From Oscillospiraceae bacterium (lineage in GTDB: Bacteria > Bacillota > Clostridia > Oscillospirales > Oscillospiraceae), in the NCBI GenBank assembly GCA_017935145.1, contig JAGBIE010000015.1, positions 1-64,000 on the forward strand: a DNA stretch of 64,000 nucleotides, in the 5' to 3' direction. Both the position numbers and the translations under genes were made by a program. Positions 26,053 to 36,597 of this stretch are shown piece after piece. Each line of letters starts with the position of its first letter. The stretch's first letter is position 1. The notes below the pieces were generated by a model. It had not been told where the DNA came from, did not search any database, and saw nothing but the letters and a program-made list of their open reading frames with translations.

Positions 26053-27333
26053 TTAATCCAAGAAGCCCTTGTAGTGGCGCATAAGCACCTGAGCTTCCAG
26101 AGCATTGACGGTTTCCAGAGCCACACCGACAACGATGATGACAGAAGTACCGCCGATGGCCAGGGTGTTATCTTTAATGATAACGCCCAGCAGGACGGGA
26201 GCGATGGCCACCACTGCCAGGTACAGAGCACCGAACAGGGTGATTTTGGTGATCACCTTCTGAATAAAGTCGGAGGTGGGCTTGCCAGGACGGAAGCCGG
26301 GGATGAAACCGCCGTTCTTTTTCAGGTTGTTGGAGATCTCCACGGGGTTATACTGCACTGCGGAATAGAAGTAGCTAAACGCAATGATCAGCAAGAAATA
26401 GAAGACCATATAGATCACAGAGGTGGAATCGAACACATTTTCATACCACCAGCCACTGGTCTTGCCCAGGAATGCACACACGGTGGCGGGCAAAGAAGTG
26501 ATGGACTGGGCGAAGATGATAGGCAGAACGCCGGACATATTCACCTTGATGGGCAGATGAGTGTTCTGACCGCCGTACATCTTGCGGCCAACCACACGCT
26601 TGGCATACTGCACGGGAATGCGGCGCTCGGAATCGGTGATGAACACGATGAACACCACCAGAGCCAGAACGGCAACCACTAGAAGTGCAGCGAAATACCA
26701 TGCCAGAGTACCAGCAGCGATGCCAGTAATCATGCTACGAATCAGGTCGGGCAGACGGGAGATGATGCCGGCGAACAGGATCATGGAGATACCGTTGCCC
26801 ACGCCAAATTCCGTAATCTGCTCGCCCATCCACATGACCACAGATGCGCCTGCCACGAAGGTCACGACGATAACTGCGGCGGACCAGAAGCTGGTATCGG
26901 TCAGGATGCCAACCATCTGGCTCTTCATCATGATGTAGTAAGCAATACCCATGAGAAGAGCGATGCCCACAGTGGCGTAGCGGGTAATTTTGGTAATGGT
27001 CTTGCGGCCTTCTTCACCGCCCTCTTTCTGCAGACGTTCCAGAGCAGGAATGGCGATGCAGAGGAGTTCGATGATAATGGACGCGTTAATATAGGGCTGG
27101 ATGCCCAACGCGAAAACGGATGCCTGAGAAAGGGCAGAACCGCTCATAGCGTTGAACAGACCCAAAATGGTGTTGGACAGGTTGGCATTGAAGTATGCCG
27201 TCAAAGCTGCGGTGTCAATGAAAGGCACCATGACCTGGCTGCCCAAACGGAACAGTAGCAGCATGAAGAGAGTGAACAGAAGCTTCTTGCGAAGTTCAGG
27301 CACTTTCCACGCATTGCGAAGGGTTGTAATCAC
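26053..27333 (-). CDS. secY: protein translocase subunit SecY
   Basis: 426 residues with about ten membrane segments: LFTLFMLLLFRLGSQVMVPF, GIQPYINASIIIELL, GNGISMILFAGI, and RRIPVQYAKRVVGRKMYGG in the cytoplasmic loop that contacts ribosome and SecA. The start is GTG at 27333, overlapping the rplO stop. It forms the SecYEG channel. Confidence 0.97.
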   Translation of the reverse strand: MITTLRNAWKVPELRKKLLFTLFMLLLFRLGSQVMVPFIDTAALTAYFNANLSNTILGLFNAMSGSALSQASVFALGIQPYINASIIIELLCIAIPALERLQKEGGEEGRKTITKITRYATVGIALLMGIAYYIMMKSQMVGILTDTSFWSAAVIVVTFVAGASVVMWMGEQITEFGVGNGISMILFAGIISRLPDLIRSMITGIAAGTLAWYFAALLVVAVLALVVFIVFITDSERRIPVQYAKRVVGRKMYGGQNTHLPIKVNMSGVLPIIFAQSITSLPATVCAFLGKTSGWWYENVFDSTSVIYMVFYFLLIIAFSYFYSAVQYNPVEISNNLKKNGGFIPGFRPGKPTSDFIQKVITKITLFGALYLAVVAIAPVLLGVIIKDNTLAIGGTSVIIVVGVALETVNALEAQVLMRHYKGFLD

Positions 27334-27774
27334 TTACACCACCTCAGCCTTTCCACCTGCCTGCTCGATTTTTTCCTTAGCAGATGCGGAGAACGAGGCT
27401 GCTTTTACGGTGACTTTTTTGGTGACGTTGCCATTGCCCAGAACTTTCAGACCGTACTTGCAGTCGTTCAGGATACCCTTTTCGATGAGGGCAGCAGCGT
27501 CAACCACAGCACCGTCTTCGAACTTGTTCAAAATTGCCACGTTGATGGCGGTCAGGGGTTTTGCAAAAATGTTGTTGAAGCCACGCTTGGGGATACGGCG
27601 GGACAGAGGCATCTGACCACCTTCAAAGCCGATACGGACTTTGCCGCCAGAGCGAGCTTTCTGGCCCTTGTGACCACGACCGGCGGTCTTGCCATTGCCG
27701 GTGCCGGTGCCACGGCCCTTACGCTTGCCAACGTGGGTGGAGCCCACGACGGGAGCAAGTTCATTGAGATTCAT
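27334..27774 (-). CDS. rplO: 50S ribosomal protein L15
   Basis: 146 residues: [20 protein letters not shown] start, basic [20 protein letters not shown] (L15 signature) and a globular C-terminal half. Before secY, in the standard order. Confidence 0.97.
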   Translation of the reverse strand: MNLNELAPVVGSTHVGKRKGRGTGTGNGKTAGRGHKGQKARSGGKVRIGFEGGQMPLSRRIPKRGFNNIFAKPLTAINVAILNKFEDGAVVDAAALIEKGILNDCKYGLKVLGNGNVTKKVTVKAASFSASAKEKIEQAGGKAEVV

Positions 27775-27787
27775 TCTTGCTACCTCC

Positions 27788-27967
27788 TTATTCTTCAGTG
27801 ACCTTCACAAGATAGCCAATCTGGGCAATCTTGCCACGGGTCTGGATGTTATCGGGCTGAACAGTTTCCTGCCCAATTTTACGCAGGCCCAGAGAATGGG
27901 CGGTTGCGATGTGCTTTTCAAGACGGCCGTTCAGGCTCTTGACCAGCTTAATCTTAACATTAGCCAT
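27788..27967 (-). CDS. rpmD: 50S ribosomal protein L30
   Basis: A 59-residue gene between rpsE and rplO. It begins [19 protein letters not shown] and contains [20 protein letters not shown], then LVKVTEE at the end, the bacterial L30 pattern. AGGAGG is before the ATG. Confidence 0.95.
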   Translation of the reverse strand: MANVKIKLVKSLNGRLEKHIATAHSLGLRKIGQETVQPDNIQTRGKIAQIGYLVKVTEE

Positions 27968-27979
27968 GATGAGCCCTCC

Positions 27980-28495
27980 TTATTTACCGTTGATTTCTTC
28001 CACAGTCTTGCTGCGAATCTGAGCAACTTCCTCAGGGGTACGCAGGGACATGAGACCCTGCATGGTGGCCTTGACCACGTTCTGGGGGTTGTTGGAACGC
28101 AGAGACTTAGAACGAATGTTGGTAACACCAACTGCTTCCATGACAGCACGCACAGCGCCACCAGCGATAACGCCAGTACCTTCGGGGGCGGGCTTCATGA
28201 GAACTTCGCCGGCGCCAAACTTACCCACAACTTCGTGGGGGATGGTGTCGCCCAGCAAGCTGATCTTAACCATGTTCTTCTTTGCATCGGCAATGCCCTT
28301 GAGGATAGCTTCGGAAACTTCCGCAGCCTTGCCCAGGCCATAGCCAACGGTACCCTTGCCGTCACCCACGACAACCAGTGCGGAGAACTTCATCACACGG
28401 CCGCCCTTGACAGTCTTGGAAACACGGTTCAGGTAAACCACTTTTTCAATGAATTCGGGAGCAGTTTTTTCTGCTCTATCGCGATTGTAAGCCAT
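27980..28495 (-). CDS. rpsE: 30S ribosomal protein S5
   Basis: 171 residues with [19 protein letters not shown] and [14 protein letters not shown] (dsRNA-binding N-domain), then [19 protein letters not shown], the S5 signature that shapes translational fidelity. Confidence 0.98.
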   Translation of the reverse strand: MAYNRDRAEKTAPEFIEKVVYLNRVSKTVKGGRVMKFSALVVVGDGKGTVGYGLGKAAEVSEAILKGIADAKKNMVKISLLGDTIPHEVVGKFGAGEVLMKPAPEGTGVIAGGAVRAVMEAVGVTNIRSKSLRSNNPQNVVKATMQGLMSLRTPEEVAQIRSKTVEEINGK

Positions 28496-28510
28496 GATTT
28501 ATCCTCCCTC

Positions 28511-28870
28511 TTAGAATTCCAGGCCGCCTTCGCGGGCGCCCTCAGCCAGCTCTGCCACGCGACCGTGGTACAGATAGCCGCTGCGGTCGAACACGACGGT
28601 ATCAATGCCTTTTGCCTTGGCACGTTCAGCCAGCACAACGCCAACCTTACGGGCGGCTTCCTTGTTGCTTGCAGTGCCTTCAAAATCCTTATCCAGGGTG
28701 GAAGCAGAGACCAGAGTGACGCCATTGACATCATCAATGATCTGTGCATAAATGTTCGCATTGCTGCGGAACACGCTCAGACGGGGACGTTCGGGCGTGC
28801 CGGAAATCTTGCCGCGAACTCTCACGTGGCGCTTTAAACGCTGTGCGTTCTTATCAAAACTCTTAACCAT
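28511..28870 (-). CDS. rplR: 50S ribosomal protein L18
   Basis: 119 residues, with [20 protein letters not shown] and the C-terminal [20 protein letters not shown], the 5S-rRNA-binding L18 pattern. Confidence 0.97.
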   Translation of the reverse strand: MVKSFDKNAQRLKRHVRVRGKISGTPERPRLSVFRSNANIYAQIIDDVNGVTLVSASTLDKDFEGTASNKEAARKVGVVLAERAKAKGIDTVVFDRSGYLYHGRVAELAEGAREGGLEF

Positions 28871-28887
28871 TGTGGCACACCTCCTAA

Positions 28888-29433
28888 TTACTTCTTACCG
28901 CCGGTCTTGCCTTCTTTGCGGCGAATGACCTCAGTAGTATACTTAATGCCCTTGCCCTTGTAAGGTTCAGGGGGTCTCTTACCTCTGACTTCAGCAGCAA
29001 ACTGACCGACTTTCTGCTTGTCGATACCGCTGACAACAATCTTGTTGGGGGCGGGTACTTCCACAGTAATGCCGTCAATTTCTTCCATGGTTACCAGGTG
29101 GGAGAAGCCGAGCTTCATGACCAGCTTGTTGCCTTCCTTGGAGGCGCTGTAGCCAACACCGTTGACTTCCAGTTCCTTGCTAAAGCCGGTGCTGACACCG
29201 ACAACCATGTTATTGAGCAGAGTGCGGCTCAGGCCGTGCAGGCTTCTGTTCATTTTTTCATCGTTGGGACGGGTAACCGTCGCAATAGCGCCATCCACAG
29301 TGATGGTCATGTTGGGGTGGAACGCTCTTGTCAGCGTACCCTTGGGGCCCTTCACAGTTACAACGTTGTCTTTTGCAACGGTAACTTCCACGCCTGCCGG
29401 TACGGTGATAGGCATTTTGCCAATTCTAGACAT
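28888..29433 (-). CDS. rplF: 50S ribosomal protein L6
   Basis: 181 residues beginning [17 protein letters not shown] and holding the C-terminal [14 protein letters not shown] signature. The ATG at 29433 has AGGAGG before it; an upstream in-frame ATG overlapping rpsH is not used. Confidence 0.97.
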   Translation of the reverse strand: MSRIGKMPITVPAGVEVTVAKDNVVTVKGPKGTLTRAFHPNMTITVDGAIATVTRPNDEKMNRSLHGLSRTLLNNMVVGVSTGFSKELEVNGVGYSASKEGNKLVMKLGFSHLVTMEEIDGITVEVPAPNKIVVSGIDKQKVGQFAAEVRGKRPPEPYKGKGIKYTTEVIRRKEGKTGGKK

Positions 29434-29449
29434 AATGTTATCCTCCTTC

Positions 29450-29848
29450 TTACCAGACAAACGCCAGGACTTCGCCGCCGATGTGAGCTGCGCGAGCAGC
29501 CTTGTCGGTCATGACGCCCTTGGATGTGGAAATGATGGCAATACCCAGACCTTTGAGAACTCTGGGCAGGTCTTCAGCGCCGGCATAAACGCGCAGGCCG
29601 GGCTTGGAGACGCGGCGAAGACCGGAGATGACCTGGCCCTTACCAGCCAGATACTTCAGGGTGATACGGATGATGCCCTGAGTGCCGTCTTCAACAATCT
29701 GGAAGGCCTTGATGTAGCCTTCGTCCAGAAGAATCTGTGCGATAGCCTTCTTCAGGTTGGAAGCAGGGACATCGACAGTTTCGTGCTTTGCCGTGCTCGC
29801 GTTTCTGATACGCGTGAGCATATCGGCTACGGGATCGGTGATATGCAT
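29450..29848 (-). CDS. rpsH: 30S ribosomal protein S8
   Basis: 132 residues: [19 protein letters not shown] at the start and [20 protein letters not shown] near the end. In other bacteria S8 represses the spc operon. A long spacer (29849-30122) separates it from rpsN. Confidence 0.97.
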   Translation of the reverse strand: MHITDPVADMLTRIRNASTAKHETVDVPASNLKKAIAQILLDEGYIKAFQIVEDGTQGIIRITLKYLAGKGQVISGLRRVSKPGLRVYAGAEDLPRVLKGLGIAIISTSKGVMTDKAARAAHIGGEVLAFVW

Positions 29849-30122
29849 GTTTTAGTTCCTCCTGTTTTAGAGTTACCACTCATTTAAGTGGTTCCGGTGG
29901 CGAGGTATCACGGTTAATCGTCTACAGAGCAAAAGCCCTTAATTATCCGCGACCTTTCGCCATCCTGTTTACGCCGTCATAGGGCGGATTGCTCCGCCCT
30001 TTGACGAATCTACGATTGTAATGGGCGTTTTGCATCGCAGGGAATTTTTTGTCAGGCGAGGCAGGCCGGCGCAGGCAGTGCTTTTTGCACGGCAAGCCGG
30101 TCTAACGACGCATGGCGGAAAA
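29849..30122 (-). other. structured 274-base spacer inside the spc operon (rpsN-rpsH)
   Basis: Neighbouring genes in the cluster are mostly 10-25 bases apart, but this gap is 274 bases and has no credible gene. It holds a strong hairpin AGGGCGGA-TTGC-TCCGCCCT extended by CGTC/GACG (29975-30006), a short CCACTTAAATGAGTGG palindrome just before the rpsH ribosome site (about 29876-29891) and a GC-rich imperfect inverted repeat near 30060-30105. There is no T-run terminator. It may be an inserted small repeat element, an RNA processing site or a regulatory site. Confidence 0.55.
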
Positions 30123-30308
30123 TTACCAAGATGCCTTCTTCACGCCGGGGATCTGGCCCTTATAAGCCAGTTCGCGGAAGCAGATACGGCAGATGCCGTA
30201 GTCACGCAGGTAAGCGTGGGGGCGACCGCAGATGTTGCAGCGGTTGTAAGCACGAGTAGAGAACTTAGCTTCCTTCTGCTGCTTCAGAATCATTGCTTTT
30301 CTTGCCAT
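30123..30308 (-). CDS. rpsZ: 30S ribosomal protein S14, zinc type
   Basis: A 61-residue S14 with CNICG and CRICF, the zinc-binding short form of Gram-positives. It starts [16 protein letters not shown] at 30308; the open frame upstream overlaps rplE and is not used. Confidence 0.96.
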   Translation of the reverse strand: MARKAMILKQQKEAKFSTRAYNRCNICGRPHAYLRDYGICRICFRELAYKGQIPGVKKASW

Positions 30309-30324
30309 TTTTTCGTCCTCCCAA

Positions 30325-30867
30325 TCAGTTGTAGAAAGGAGCACCGACCTGGGTCAGCAGTTCCTTGGCTTCTTCATCGGTCTTTGCACTGGTGCAAATG
30401 CAGATGTCCATGCCACGGATCTTGTCGACCTTATCGTACTCGATTTCGGGGAAGATGAGCTGTTCCTTCAAACCGAAGGCATAGTTGCCACGGCCATCGA
30501 AGGAGTTGGGGTTAATGCCACGGAAGTCACGAACACGGGGCAGAGCCACGTTGAACAGACGGTCCAGGAATTCCCACATCTTGTCGCCGCGGAGGGTAAC
30601 CTTCACGCCGACAGTTTCACCTTCACGAACCTTGAAGTTAGCAACGCTCTTGCGAGCCTTGGTAGTGATGGGGTTCTGACCGGTGATGGTGGCGATATCC
30701 TTGCAGATCGCTTCGATTTCCTTAGCATTGTTCTTGCTTTCGCCGCAACCAACGTTGACGATGACTTTGTCCAGCTTGGGAATCTGCATGACGCTCTTGT
30801 AGCCGAACTTCTTCATCAGAGCGGGAGCGATCTCTTCAGTATACTTAACTTTCAGTCTAGCAGCCAT
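30325..30867 (-). CDS. rplE: 50S ribosomal protein L5
   Basis: 180 residues with [34 protein letters not shown] and [17 protein letters not shown], the 5S-rRNA-binding L5 pattern. Confidence 0.98.
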   Translation of the reverse strand: MAARLKVKYTEEIAPALMKKFGYKSVMQIPKLDKVIVNVGCGESKNNAKEIEAICKDIATITGQNPITTKARKSVANFKVREGETVGVKVTLRGDKMWEFLDRLFNVALPRVRDFRGINPNSFDGRGNYAFGLKEQLIFPEIEYDKVDKIRGMDICICTSAKTDEEAKELLTQVGAPFYN

Positions 30868-30885
30868 TTTAGTGATCCTCCCTCA

Positions 30886-31191
30886 TTAGTTTTCAGCGCC
30901 GCAATGCTTGCAGACGCGCACTTTGTTGCCGTCAACAAACTTGTAGGCGGGACGGGTGGCTTTGCCGCACTTGGGGCAAACGCGCATAACTTTGCAGGCG
31001 TACATGGGGATTTCACGGCGAACGATGCCGCTTTCTTCACCCTGCTTGCGGGCCTTGACATGGCAAGTTGCCACGTTGATGCCTTCCACAATCACTTTGC
31101 CTGCTGCGGGCATGGTTCTCTGAACTTTGCCCTGCTTGCCCTTATCCTTACCGGACAGGACAACCACAGTATCATTCTTTTTGATGTTCAT
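30886..31191 (-). CDS. rplX: 50S ribosomal protein L24
   Basis: 101 residues with a KOW domain (NDTVVVLSGKDKGKQGKV) and a Cys-rich tail (CPKCG, CKHCG) that may bind zinc. It starts assembly of the 50S subunit. Confidence 0.97.
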   Translation of the reverse strand: MNIKKNDTVVVLSGKDKGKQGKVQRTMPAAGKVIVEGINVATCHVKARKQGEESGIVRREIPMYACKVMRVCPKCGKATRPAYKFVDGNKVRVCKHCGAEN

Positions 31192-31205
31192 GGAACGTTA
31201 CCCCC

Positions 31206-31574
31206 TTAAATGGTTTCGGGTGCCAGGGAGCAAATCTTCATGAACTCTTTGTCACGAAGTTCGCGAGCCACCGGCCCAAAAATACGGGTGCCTTTGGGGC
31301 TGTTATCGTCCTTGATGAGAACAGCAGCGTTCTCGTCAAAACGGACATAGGTGCCATCTGCACGGCGCACACCCTTGGCGGAACGAACGATGACAGCCTT
31401 GACGACTTCACCCTTCTTCACAGTGCCGTTGGGAGCAGCCTTACGGACGGAGGCAACGATGACGTCACCGATGTTACCAAACTTGCGCTTGGAACCGCCC
31501 AGGATGCGGATGCATTTGATTTCTTTGGCGCCGGTATTGTCGGCAACCTTCAGATAGCTTTCTTCCTGAATCAT
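31206..31574 (-). CDS. rplN: 50S ribosomal protein L14
   Basis: 122 residues starting [19 protein letters not shown], then [11 protein letters not shown] and the end [10 protein letters not shown], all typical of L14. Confidence 0.98.
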   Translation of the reverse strand: MIQEESYLKVADNTGAKEIKCIRILGGSKRKFGNIGDVIVASVRKAAPNGTVKKGEVVKAVIVRSAKGVRRADGTYVRFDENAAVLIKDDNSPKGTRIFGPVARELRDKEFMKICSLAPETI

Positions 31575-31589
31575 GAATTGTCGACCTCC

Positions 31590-31853
31590 TTACTTCGCCT
31601 TTTCGATGATTTCGACCAGTCTCCATCTCTTGTCCTTGGACAGGGGACGGGTCTCCATTACCTTAACGGTATCGCCGATGCCACATTCGTTCATTTCGTC
31701 ATGGGCCTTCAGCTTATAAGTTCTCTTCATGATCTTCTTGTACAGACCATGCTGAACGCTGTCCTGAATCGCAACCACGATTGTCTTGTCCATCTTGTCG
31801 GAGACGACGGTGCCAACCCTGGTCTTGCGGAAAGCTCTAGTATTTTCACTCAT
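31590..31853 (-). CDS. rpsQ: 30S ribosomal protein S17
   Basis: 87 residues from [19 protein letters not shown] to IIEKAK, with [20 protein letters not shown], the OB-fold S17 signature. The ATG at 31853 has GAGG in front; the longer frame overlaps rpmC. Confidence 0.97.
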   Translation of the reverse strand: MSENTRAFRKTRVGTVVSDKMDKTIVVAIQDSVQHGLYKKIMKRTYKLKAHDEMNECGIGDTVKVMETRPLSKDKRWRLVEIIEKAK

Positions 31854-31866
31854 TTCGCTTACCTCC

Positions 31867-32070
31867 TTAGGCTTCGGGCCGAAGCTCCTTTTCACGTAAA
31901 ATAGTCTTGATGCGGGCAATCTCCTTCTTGACAACAGCAATCTGGGTGGGGTTGTCAAGCTGGTTGGTGGCGTGCTGCATTCTCAGGGTGAAGAGATCCT
32001 TCTTCAGGTCCAGCAGCTTGCCTTCCAGTTCAGCGGAAGTCATTTTGCGAATTTCATTTGCCTTCATCAT
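31867..32070 (-). CDS. rpmC: 50S ribosomal protein L29
   Basis: 67 residues, helical hairpin: [18 protein letters not shown] start and [15 protein letters not shown] end. It overlaps the rplP stop. Confidence 0.96.
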   Translation of the reverse strand: MMKANEIRKMTSAELEGKLLDLKKDLFTLRMQHATNQLDNPTQIAVVKKEIARIKTILREKELRPEA

Positions 32071-32504
32071 TATTCACCACCATTCACGGAGTCCAAGTCT
32101 TCCTTGGCCACAATCTTCGTCTTGATGGGCAGCTTATGCTGGGCCAGACGAAGGGCTTCATGGGCGACTTCGGGGCTGACGCCACCGATTTCGAACATAA
32201 CTTTCTGTGCTTTCACCACGGCTACCCAGTACTCGGGAGCGCCTTTACCGGAACCCATACGGGTACCCAGGGCTTTAGAAGTAACGGGCTTATCGGGGAA
32301 AATCTTAATCCAGACTTTACCGCCACGCTTGGTGTAACGGGTCATGGCAACACGGGCTGCCTCGATCTGGTTGCCGGTGATCCAGCCGGGTTCCATAGCC
32401 TGGATGCCGAATTCACCGTATACGACTTTGTTACCGCGGCTGGCAACGCCGGTCATACGACCACGATGCACTCTGCGGAACTTTACTCTTTTGGGCATCA
32501 ACAT
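32070..32504 (-). CDS. rplP: 50S ribosomal protein L16
   Basis: 144 residues starting [17 protein letters not shown], with the signature [17 protein letters not shown] and RMGSGKG. It organises the A-site side of the 50S subunit. The start overlaps the rpsC stop. Confidence 0.98.
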   Translation of the reverse strand: MLMPKRVKFRRVHRGRMTGVASRGNKVVYGEFGIQAMEPGWITGNQIEAARVAMTRYTKRGGKVWIKIFPDKPVTSKALGTRMGSGKGAPEYWVAVVKAQKVMFEIGGVSPEVAHEALRLAQHKLPIKTKIVAKEDLDSVNGGE

Positions 32505-33277
32505 TAGCGGTTGCCTCCTTCCCGACGTTCGAACTTGCGTTCGCCGTTAAAAGGTTTGCCACCGTTGCGACGGTCACCGTTGGGACGGCGGTCGCCATTG
32601 CGACGTTCGCGCTTGGGGGCGGGTTCGGGCAGTTCGGTACGCAGAGTGGTATCCAGAATTTCGCCCTTGTAGATCCAGACTTTGCAGCCGATCTTACCGT
32701 AGGTGGTGTTTGCTTCTGCAAAACCATACTCGATGTCAGCACGCAGGGTCTGCAGAGGGATAGTACCCTCGTGATAGCTTTCGCTACGGGCGATTTCAGC
32801 ACCGCCCAGACGGCCGCCGCAGGAGCACTTGATGCCCTTAGCACCCAGACGGGTGGCAGACTGCATGGCCTTCTTCATGGCGCGACGGAAGGAAACGCGC
32901 TTTTCCAGCTGCTGAGCGATGTTCTCGGCAACCAGCTGAGCGTTCAGGTCGGGGCTGTGGACTTCCACGATGTTCAGGTCCACTTTCTGACCCAGTTTCT
33001 TTTCCAGATCGGCCTTGCGCTTTTCGATATCCTGGCCACCCTTACCGATGACAACACCGGGGCGGGAGCACCAGAGGTTGATTTTGATTTTGCCGTTGCT
33101 TCTTTCGATCTCGATCTTGGCAATACCGGCGGAGTAGAGTTCGGCCTTCAGAGCCTTGCGGATGTTGTAGTCTTCCACAACCAGAGCGCCGACCTTATCC
33201 TCACGGGCATACCAGCGAGAGTCCCAGTTCTTGATTACGCCAACGCGCAATCCATGGGGATTAACTTTCTGTCCCAT
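32504..33277 (-). CDS. rpsC: 30S ribosomal protein S3
   Basis: 257 residues. [20 protein letters not shown] start, KH domain with [16 protein letters not shown]3 C-terminal domain, then an Arg/Asn/Gly-rich low-complexity tail (about 220-257, [16 protein letters not shown]) longer than in many S3 proteins. Confidence 0.97.
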   Translation of the reverse strand: MGQKVNPHGLRVGVIKNWDSRWYAREDKVGALVVEDYNIRKALKAELYSAGIAKIEIERSNGKIKINLWCSRPGVVIGKGGQDIEKRKADLEKKLGQKVDLNIVEVHSPDLNAQLVAENIAQQLEKRVSFRRAMKKAMQSATRLGAKGIKCSCGGRLGGAEIARSESYHEGTIPLQTLRADIEYGFAEANTTYGKIGCKVWIYKGEILDTTLRTELPEPAPKRERRNGDRRPNGDRRNGGKPFNGERKFERREGGNR

Positions 33278-33289
33278 AGCTACCTCCTG

Positions 33290-33625
33290 TTAAGCCTTCT
33301 CGCTCACACCGATGGTGATGTGAGTGGTTCTCTTGAGAATGCGGTTGAATCTGCCCTGTGCTCTGGGCATGCCACGCTTCAGCGTGGGGCCGGGGTTAGC
33401 AACAGCGGTGGAAACATACAGCTTCTCAACATCCATGTGATGGTTGACCTCAGCGTTAGCGATAGCGCTCTTGAGGGTCTTCAGCATGGGCTCGGAAGCA
33501 GCCTTGGGGGTCTGCATAATATAAGCGATTGCGCTCTTGACGTCCTTGCCGCGGATCATATCGCACTGGATTTTCACCTTACGGGGAGACATACGCAAAT
33601 ACTTCAGATGTGCTAAAGCTTCCAT
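33290..33625 (-). CDS. rplV: 50S ribosomal protein L22
   Basis: 111 residues with LRMSPRKVKIQCDMIRGK and MPRAQGRFNRILKRTTHI, the exit-tunnel protein L22. Confidence 0.98.
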   Translation of the reverse strand: MEALAHLKYLRMSPRKVKIQCDMIRGKDVKSAIAYIMQTPKAASEPMLKTLKSAIANAEVNHHMDVEKLYVSTAVANPGPTLKRGMPRAQGRFNRILKRTTHITIGVSEKA

Positions 33626-33639
33626 AGTTCCGTTCCTCC

Positions 33640-33918
33640 TTATTTCGCGTTGGAGGTCTTGCTACCAGAGTGACCCTTGAAGGTTCTGGTAGGCACGAAC
33701 TCACCGAGTTTGTGACCAATCATATCCTCAGTGACGTAGACGGGCACATGTCTGCGGCCGTCATGCACTGCGATGGTATGACCGACAAAGGAGGGGAAGA
33801 TGGTAGAAGAACGAGACCAAGTCTTCAAAACTTTCTTTTCGCCGTTCTTGTTGAGTTCTTCCACTCTCTTGAACAGCTCAGGGGCCACAAAGGGGCCTTT
33901 CTTAATACTTCTGCTCAT
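33640..33918 (-). CDS. rpsS: 30S ribosomal protein S19
   Basis: 92 residues starting [17 protein letters not shown], with [18 protein letters not shown] and [12 protein letters not shown], the S19 pattern. Confidence 0.98.
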   Translation of the reverse strand: MSRSIKKGPFVAPELFKRVEELNKNGEKKVLKTWSRSSTIFPSFVGHTIAVHDGRRHVPVYVTEDMIGHKLGEFVPTRTFKGHSGSKTSNAK

Positions 33919-33930
33919 TTCATTTCCTCC

Positions 33931-34767
33931 TTACTTGCTGTTACGACGCTTGACGATGAACTTGTTGGTGCGGTTCTTCGCCTTGCGGGTCTTCAGGCCC
34001 AGAGCGGGCTTGCCCCAAGGAGTAACAGGACCGGGACGGCCAACGGGGCTCTTGCCTTCGCCACCGCCGTGGGGGTGGTCGCAGGGGTTCATGACGGAGC
34101 CGCGGACGGTGGGACGGATGCCCATGTGACGCTTGCGGCCAGCCTTACCCAGATGGACGTTTTCATGGTCGATGTTACCGACCTGGCCGATAACAGCGGT
34201 GCAATCCATACGGATGAAGCGAACTTCGCCGGAGGGCATACGGACCTGAGCCATTTCGCCTTCCTTAGCCATGAGCTGAGCGGAGGTGCCAGCGGCACGC
34301 ACCAACTGAGCGCCACGACCGGGGTTCAGTTCGATGTTGTGGATAACAGTACCCACGGGGATGTTAGCGATGGGCAGGCAGTTGCCGGGCTTAATATCCG
34401 CAGCGGCGGAAGCCACGATCACGTCGCCAGCCTTCAGACCAACGGGAGCCAGGATGTAGCGCAGTTCGCCATCTTCGTACTTGACGAGAGCGATGAAAGC
34501 GCTGCGGTTGGGGTCGTACTCCAGGCGCTGGACAGTAGCGGGCATTTCCAGCTTGTTGCGCTTGAAGTCGATGATGCGGTATTTCCGCTTGTTGCCGCCG
34601 CCACGATGGCGAACGGTGATTCTGCCGTAGCTGTTGCGGCCGGAGTTCTTCTTGAGGGGCTCCAGCAGGGCGCGTACGGGCTCAGCATGCTTATCCACAC
34701 CGTCGAAGGCAGAAACAGTCATGTTTCGTCTGGACGGGGTATAAGGCTTAAAACTTTTAATAGCCAT
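33931..34767 (-). CDS. rplB: 50S ribosomal protein L2
   Basis: 278 residues. [19 protein letters not shown] start, [16 protein letters not shown], and the peptidyl-transferase region [19 protein letters not shown]. One of the most conserved ribosomal proteins. Confidence 0.98.
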   Translation of the reverse strand: MAIKSFKPYTPSRRNMTVSAFDGVDKHAEPVRALLEPLKKNSGRNSYGRITVRHRGGGNKRKYRIIDFKRNKLEMPATVQRLEYDPNRSAFIALVKYEDGELRYILAPVGLKAGDVIVASAAADIKPGNCLPIANIPVGTVIHNIELNPGRGAQLVRAAGTSAQLMAKEGEMAQVRMPSGEVRFIRMDCTAVIGQVGNIDHENVHLGKAGRKRHMGIRPTVRGSVMNPCDHPHGGGEGKSPVGRPGPVTPWGKPALGLKTRKAKNRTNKFIVKRRNSK

Positions 34768-34794
34768 GTTGCATTACACTCCTTGTCAGATTGA

Positions 34795-35091
34795 TTAGAC
34801 CATGCCTTCGAAGAACTCGATGGTCTTGGAATCGGCGGTCAGCTTGACAACAGCTTTCTTCCAGTTGGCGCGACGGCCAGCGGGAGCAGCACCCTGTCTC
34901 TTAACCTTGCCTTCCATACGGATGGTGTTGACTTTTTCCACCTTTACGCCGAATGCTTCTTCAACAGCCTTGGCGATTTCCACCTTGTTGGCGTCGATAG
35001 CAACCTGGAACACGTACTTCTTGTCAGCAGTAGCTTCCATGGACTGTTCGGTGATGATGGGCTTCACAATGATATCGTAAGCGGTCTTCAT
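34795..35091 (-). CDS. rplW: 50S ribosomal protein L23
   Basis: 98 residues: YDIIVKPIITEQSMEA start, KYVFQVAIDANKVEIAKAVE, a flexible loop with KRQGAAPAGRRANWKKA. It docks trigger factor and SRP at the tunnel exit. The start overlaps the rplD stop by TAATG. Confidence 0.97.
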   Translation of the reverse strand: MKTAYDIIVKPIITEQSMEATADKKYVFQVAIDANKVEIAKAVEEAFGVKVEKVNTIRMEGKVKRQGAAPAGRRANWKKAVVKLTADSKTIEFFEGMV

Positions 35092-35714
35092 TATGCGAAC
35101 ACCTCCTCAATCTTGGCCAAAGCGGCCTGGTCAACAACAAATTTCTTTGCGTTGAGGATGTCGTACACATTGAGCAAGCTGGCGAAAGTAACCAGCACGC
35201 CGGGGATGTTGCGAGCGCTCTTAACCACGACCTGATCGTTCTCAGCGGTGACCACGAGAGCCTTGCCGGTAGCACCGACAGCGTTCAGGAAGGTCTTGAA
35301 GGTCTTGGTCTTGACTTCTTCCATCTTGATGGCGTCAATGACGATGATATCGCCATCGATAGCCTTGGAGGACAGAGCTGAATTCAGAGCCAGTCTCTTC
35401 ACCTTCTTATTGAGGGTGTAGCTGTAATCTCTGGGCTTGGGGGCAAACACGATGCCACCGTGAGTCCACTGGGGAGCGCGGGTAGAGCCCTGACGAGCAC
35501 GGCCAGTGCCCTTCTGGCGCCAGGGTTTGATGCCGCCGCCGGAAACTTCGGCGCGGGTCAGAGCAGACTGTGTGCCCTGACGGCAGTTGGCCAGGTGGTT
35601 CTTGACCACATCATGGACAACGGATTCGTTGGGTTCAATGCCGAAAACAGCCGCGGAAAGTTCGATCTAGCCAACTTGTTTGCCGGTCATATCGTAAACA
35701 TTAGTTTTAAGCAT
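35091..35714 (-). CDS. rplD: 50S ribosomal protein L4, with an in-frame amber codon at position 16
   Basis: The full frame runs 207 codons from ATG 35714 (MLKTNVYDMTGKQVG...) to the rplW overlap. Codon 16 (35667-35669) is TAG where L4 homologues usually have an acidic or polar residue in the G-x-IEL segment, followed directly by IELSAAVFGIEPNESVVHDV in the same frame. The rest is a full L4, with GTGRARQGSTRAPQWTHGG and KVKRLALNSALSSKA. TAG is used as a normal stop elsewhere in the window (56282-56284). A single GAG-to-TAG change or sequencing error explains it best. A downstream GTG restart at 35609 has no good ribosome site. Confidence 0.9.
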
Positions 35715-35733
35715 GATTTAAACTCTCCTTTCC

Positions 35734-36465
35734 TTAGCGGTTACGGGCGGAAGCCTTCTGGGGATTGGTACGAGCAGAAGCCTTCTGAGGATTGATGCTG
35801 GCGTTAGCAGCTGCGCCCTTCTCCTTGACGTTCTTAACGGTGTTCTTCAGGTACACCACAGAACCCTTGGCACCGGGGATAGCGCCGCGCACAACGATCA
35901 TGTTCAGTTCAGTGTCAACTTTGACGATTTCCAGATTCTGGATGGTAACCTGATCCAGACCCATCTGGCCAGCGCCGTTCTTGCCCTTGAAAATACGGGA
36001 AGGATCGGAGCAAGCGCTCATGGAGCCTGCATGACGATGGACAGGGCCGCCGCCGTGAGACATCTTCTGGATGTGAGTGCCATGACGTTTGACAGAACCC
36101 TGGAAGCCGTGACCCTTGGAAATACCAGTGACGTCAATCTTTTCGCCAGCAGCGAAAACATCAGCCTTCACTTCATCGCCAACGTTCATTTCGCTGGCCT
36201 TTTCCAAACGGAACTCTTTCAGGAACTTCTTGGGAGCAACGCCAGCCTTGTTCAGGTGGCCCAGCTCAGGCTTGGACAGCTTGGATTCCTTCACTTCGGC
36301 GTAGCCGAGCTGAATGGCATCGTAGCCGTCTTTTTCGGCGGTCTTCTTCTGAGTGACGACACAGGGACCCGCTTCAATAACGGTTACGGGGATGACCTTG
36401 CCGCTCTCATCGAAGATCTGGGTCATGCCCACTTTCTTGCCGATGATTGCTTTTTGCATCTGCAT
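35734..36465 (-). CDS. rplC: 50S ribosomal protein L3
   Basis: 243 residues, [18 protein letters not shown] start, [15 protein letters not shown] and [22 protein letters not shown]-terminal extension carries NPQKASAR twice in tandem (from a 27-base DNA repeat, about 35743-35796) before a final NR, beyond the usual L3 end. Confidence 0.97.
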   Translation of the reverse strand: MQMQKAIIGKKVGMTQIFDESGKVIPVTVIEAGPCVVTQKKTAEKDGYDAIQLGYAEVKESKLSKPELGHLNKAGVAPKKFLKEFRLEKASEMNVGDEVKADVFAAGEKIDVTGISKGHGFQGSVKRHGTHIQKMSHGGGPVHRHAGSMSACSDPSRIFKGKNGAGQMGLDQVTIQNLEIVKVDTELNMIVVRGAIPGAKGSVVYLKNTVKNVKEKGAAANASINPQKASARTNPQKASARNR

Positions 36466-36597
36466 TTTCTTTTTTCCTCCTAATTTAGGTTATTGGTTGA
36501 CAAACGTGGCCATTGGGGAGCCATTGGTTTATCAACATGACCCGTCCGTCCTCTTTATGACGAACCGTGGCGGGCAGCTATAATTAATAATGTATAA
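36466..36597 (-). other. rplC-rpsJ spacer
   Basis: A 132-base AT-rich gap between rpsJ and rplC, larger than is usual in the cluster. No gene is seen. It holds the rplC ribosome site (AGGAGG) and AT-rich stretches (TTATTAATTATAG on the minus strand) that could be a secondary promoter. Confidence 0.4.

Noticed and set aside
35667-35669. Genetic code reassignment of TAG, suggested by the rplD amber
   Set aside because: TAG ends the XRE membrane protein at 56282-56284 at the expected place, and no other gene in the window has an internal TAG.
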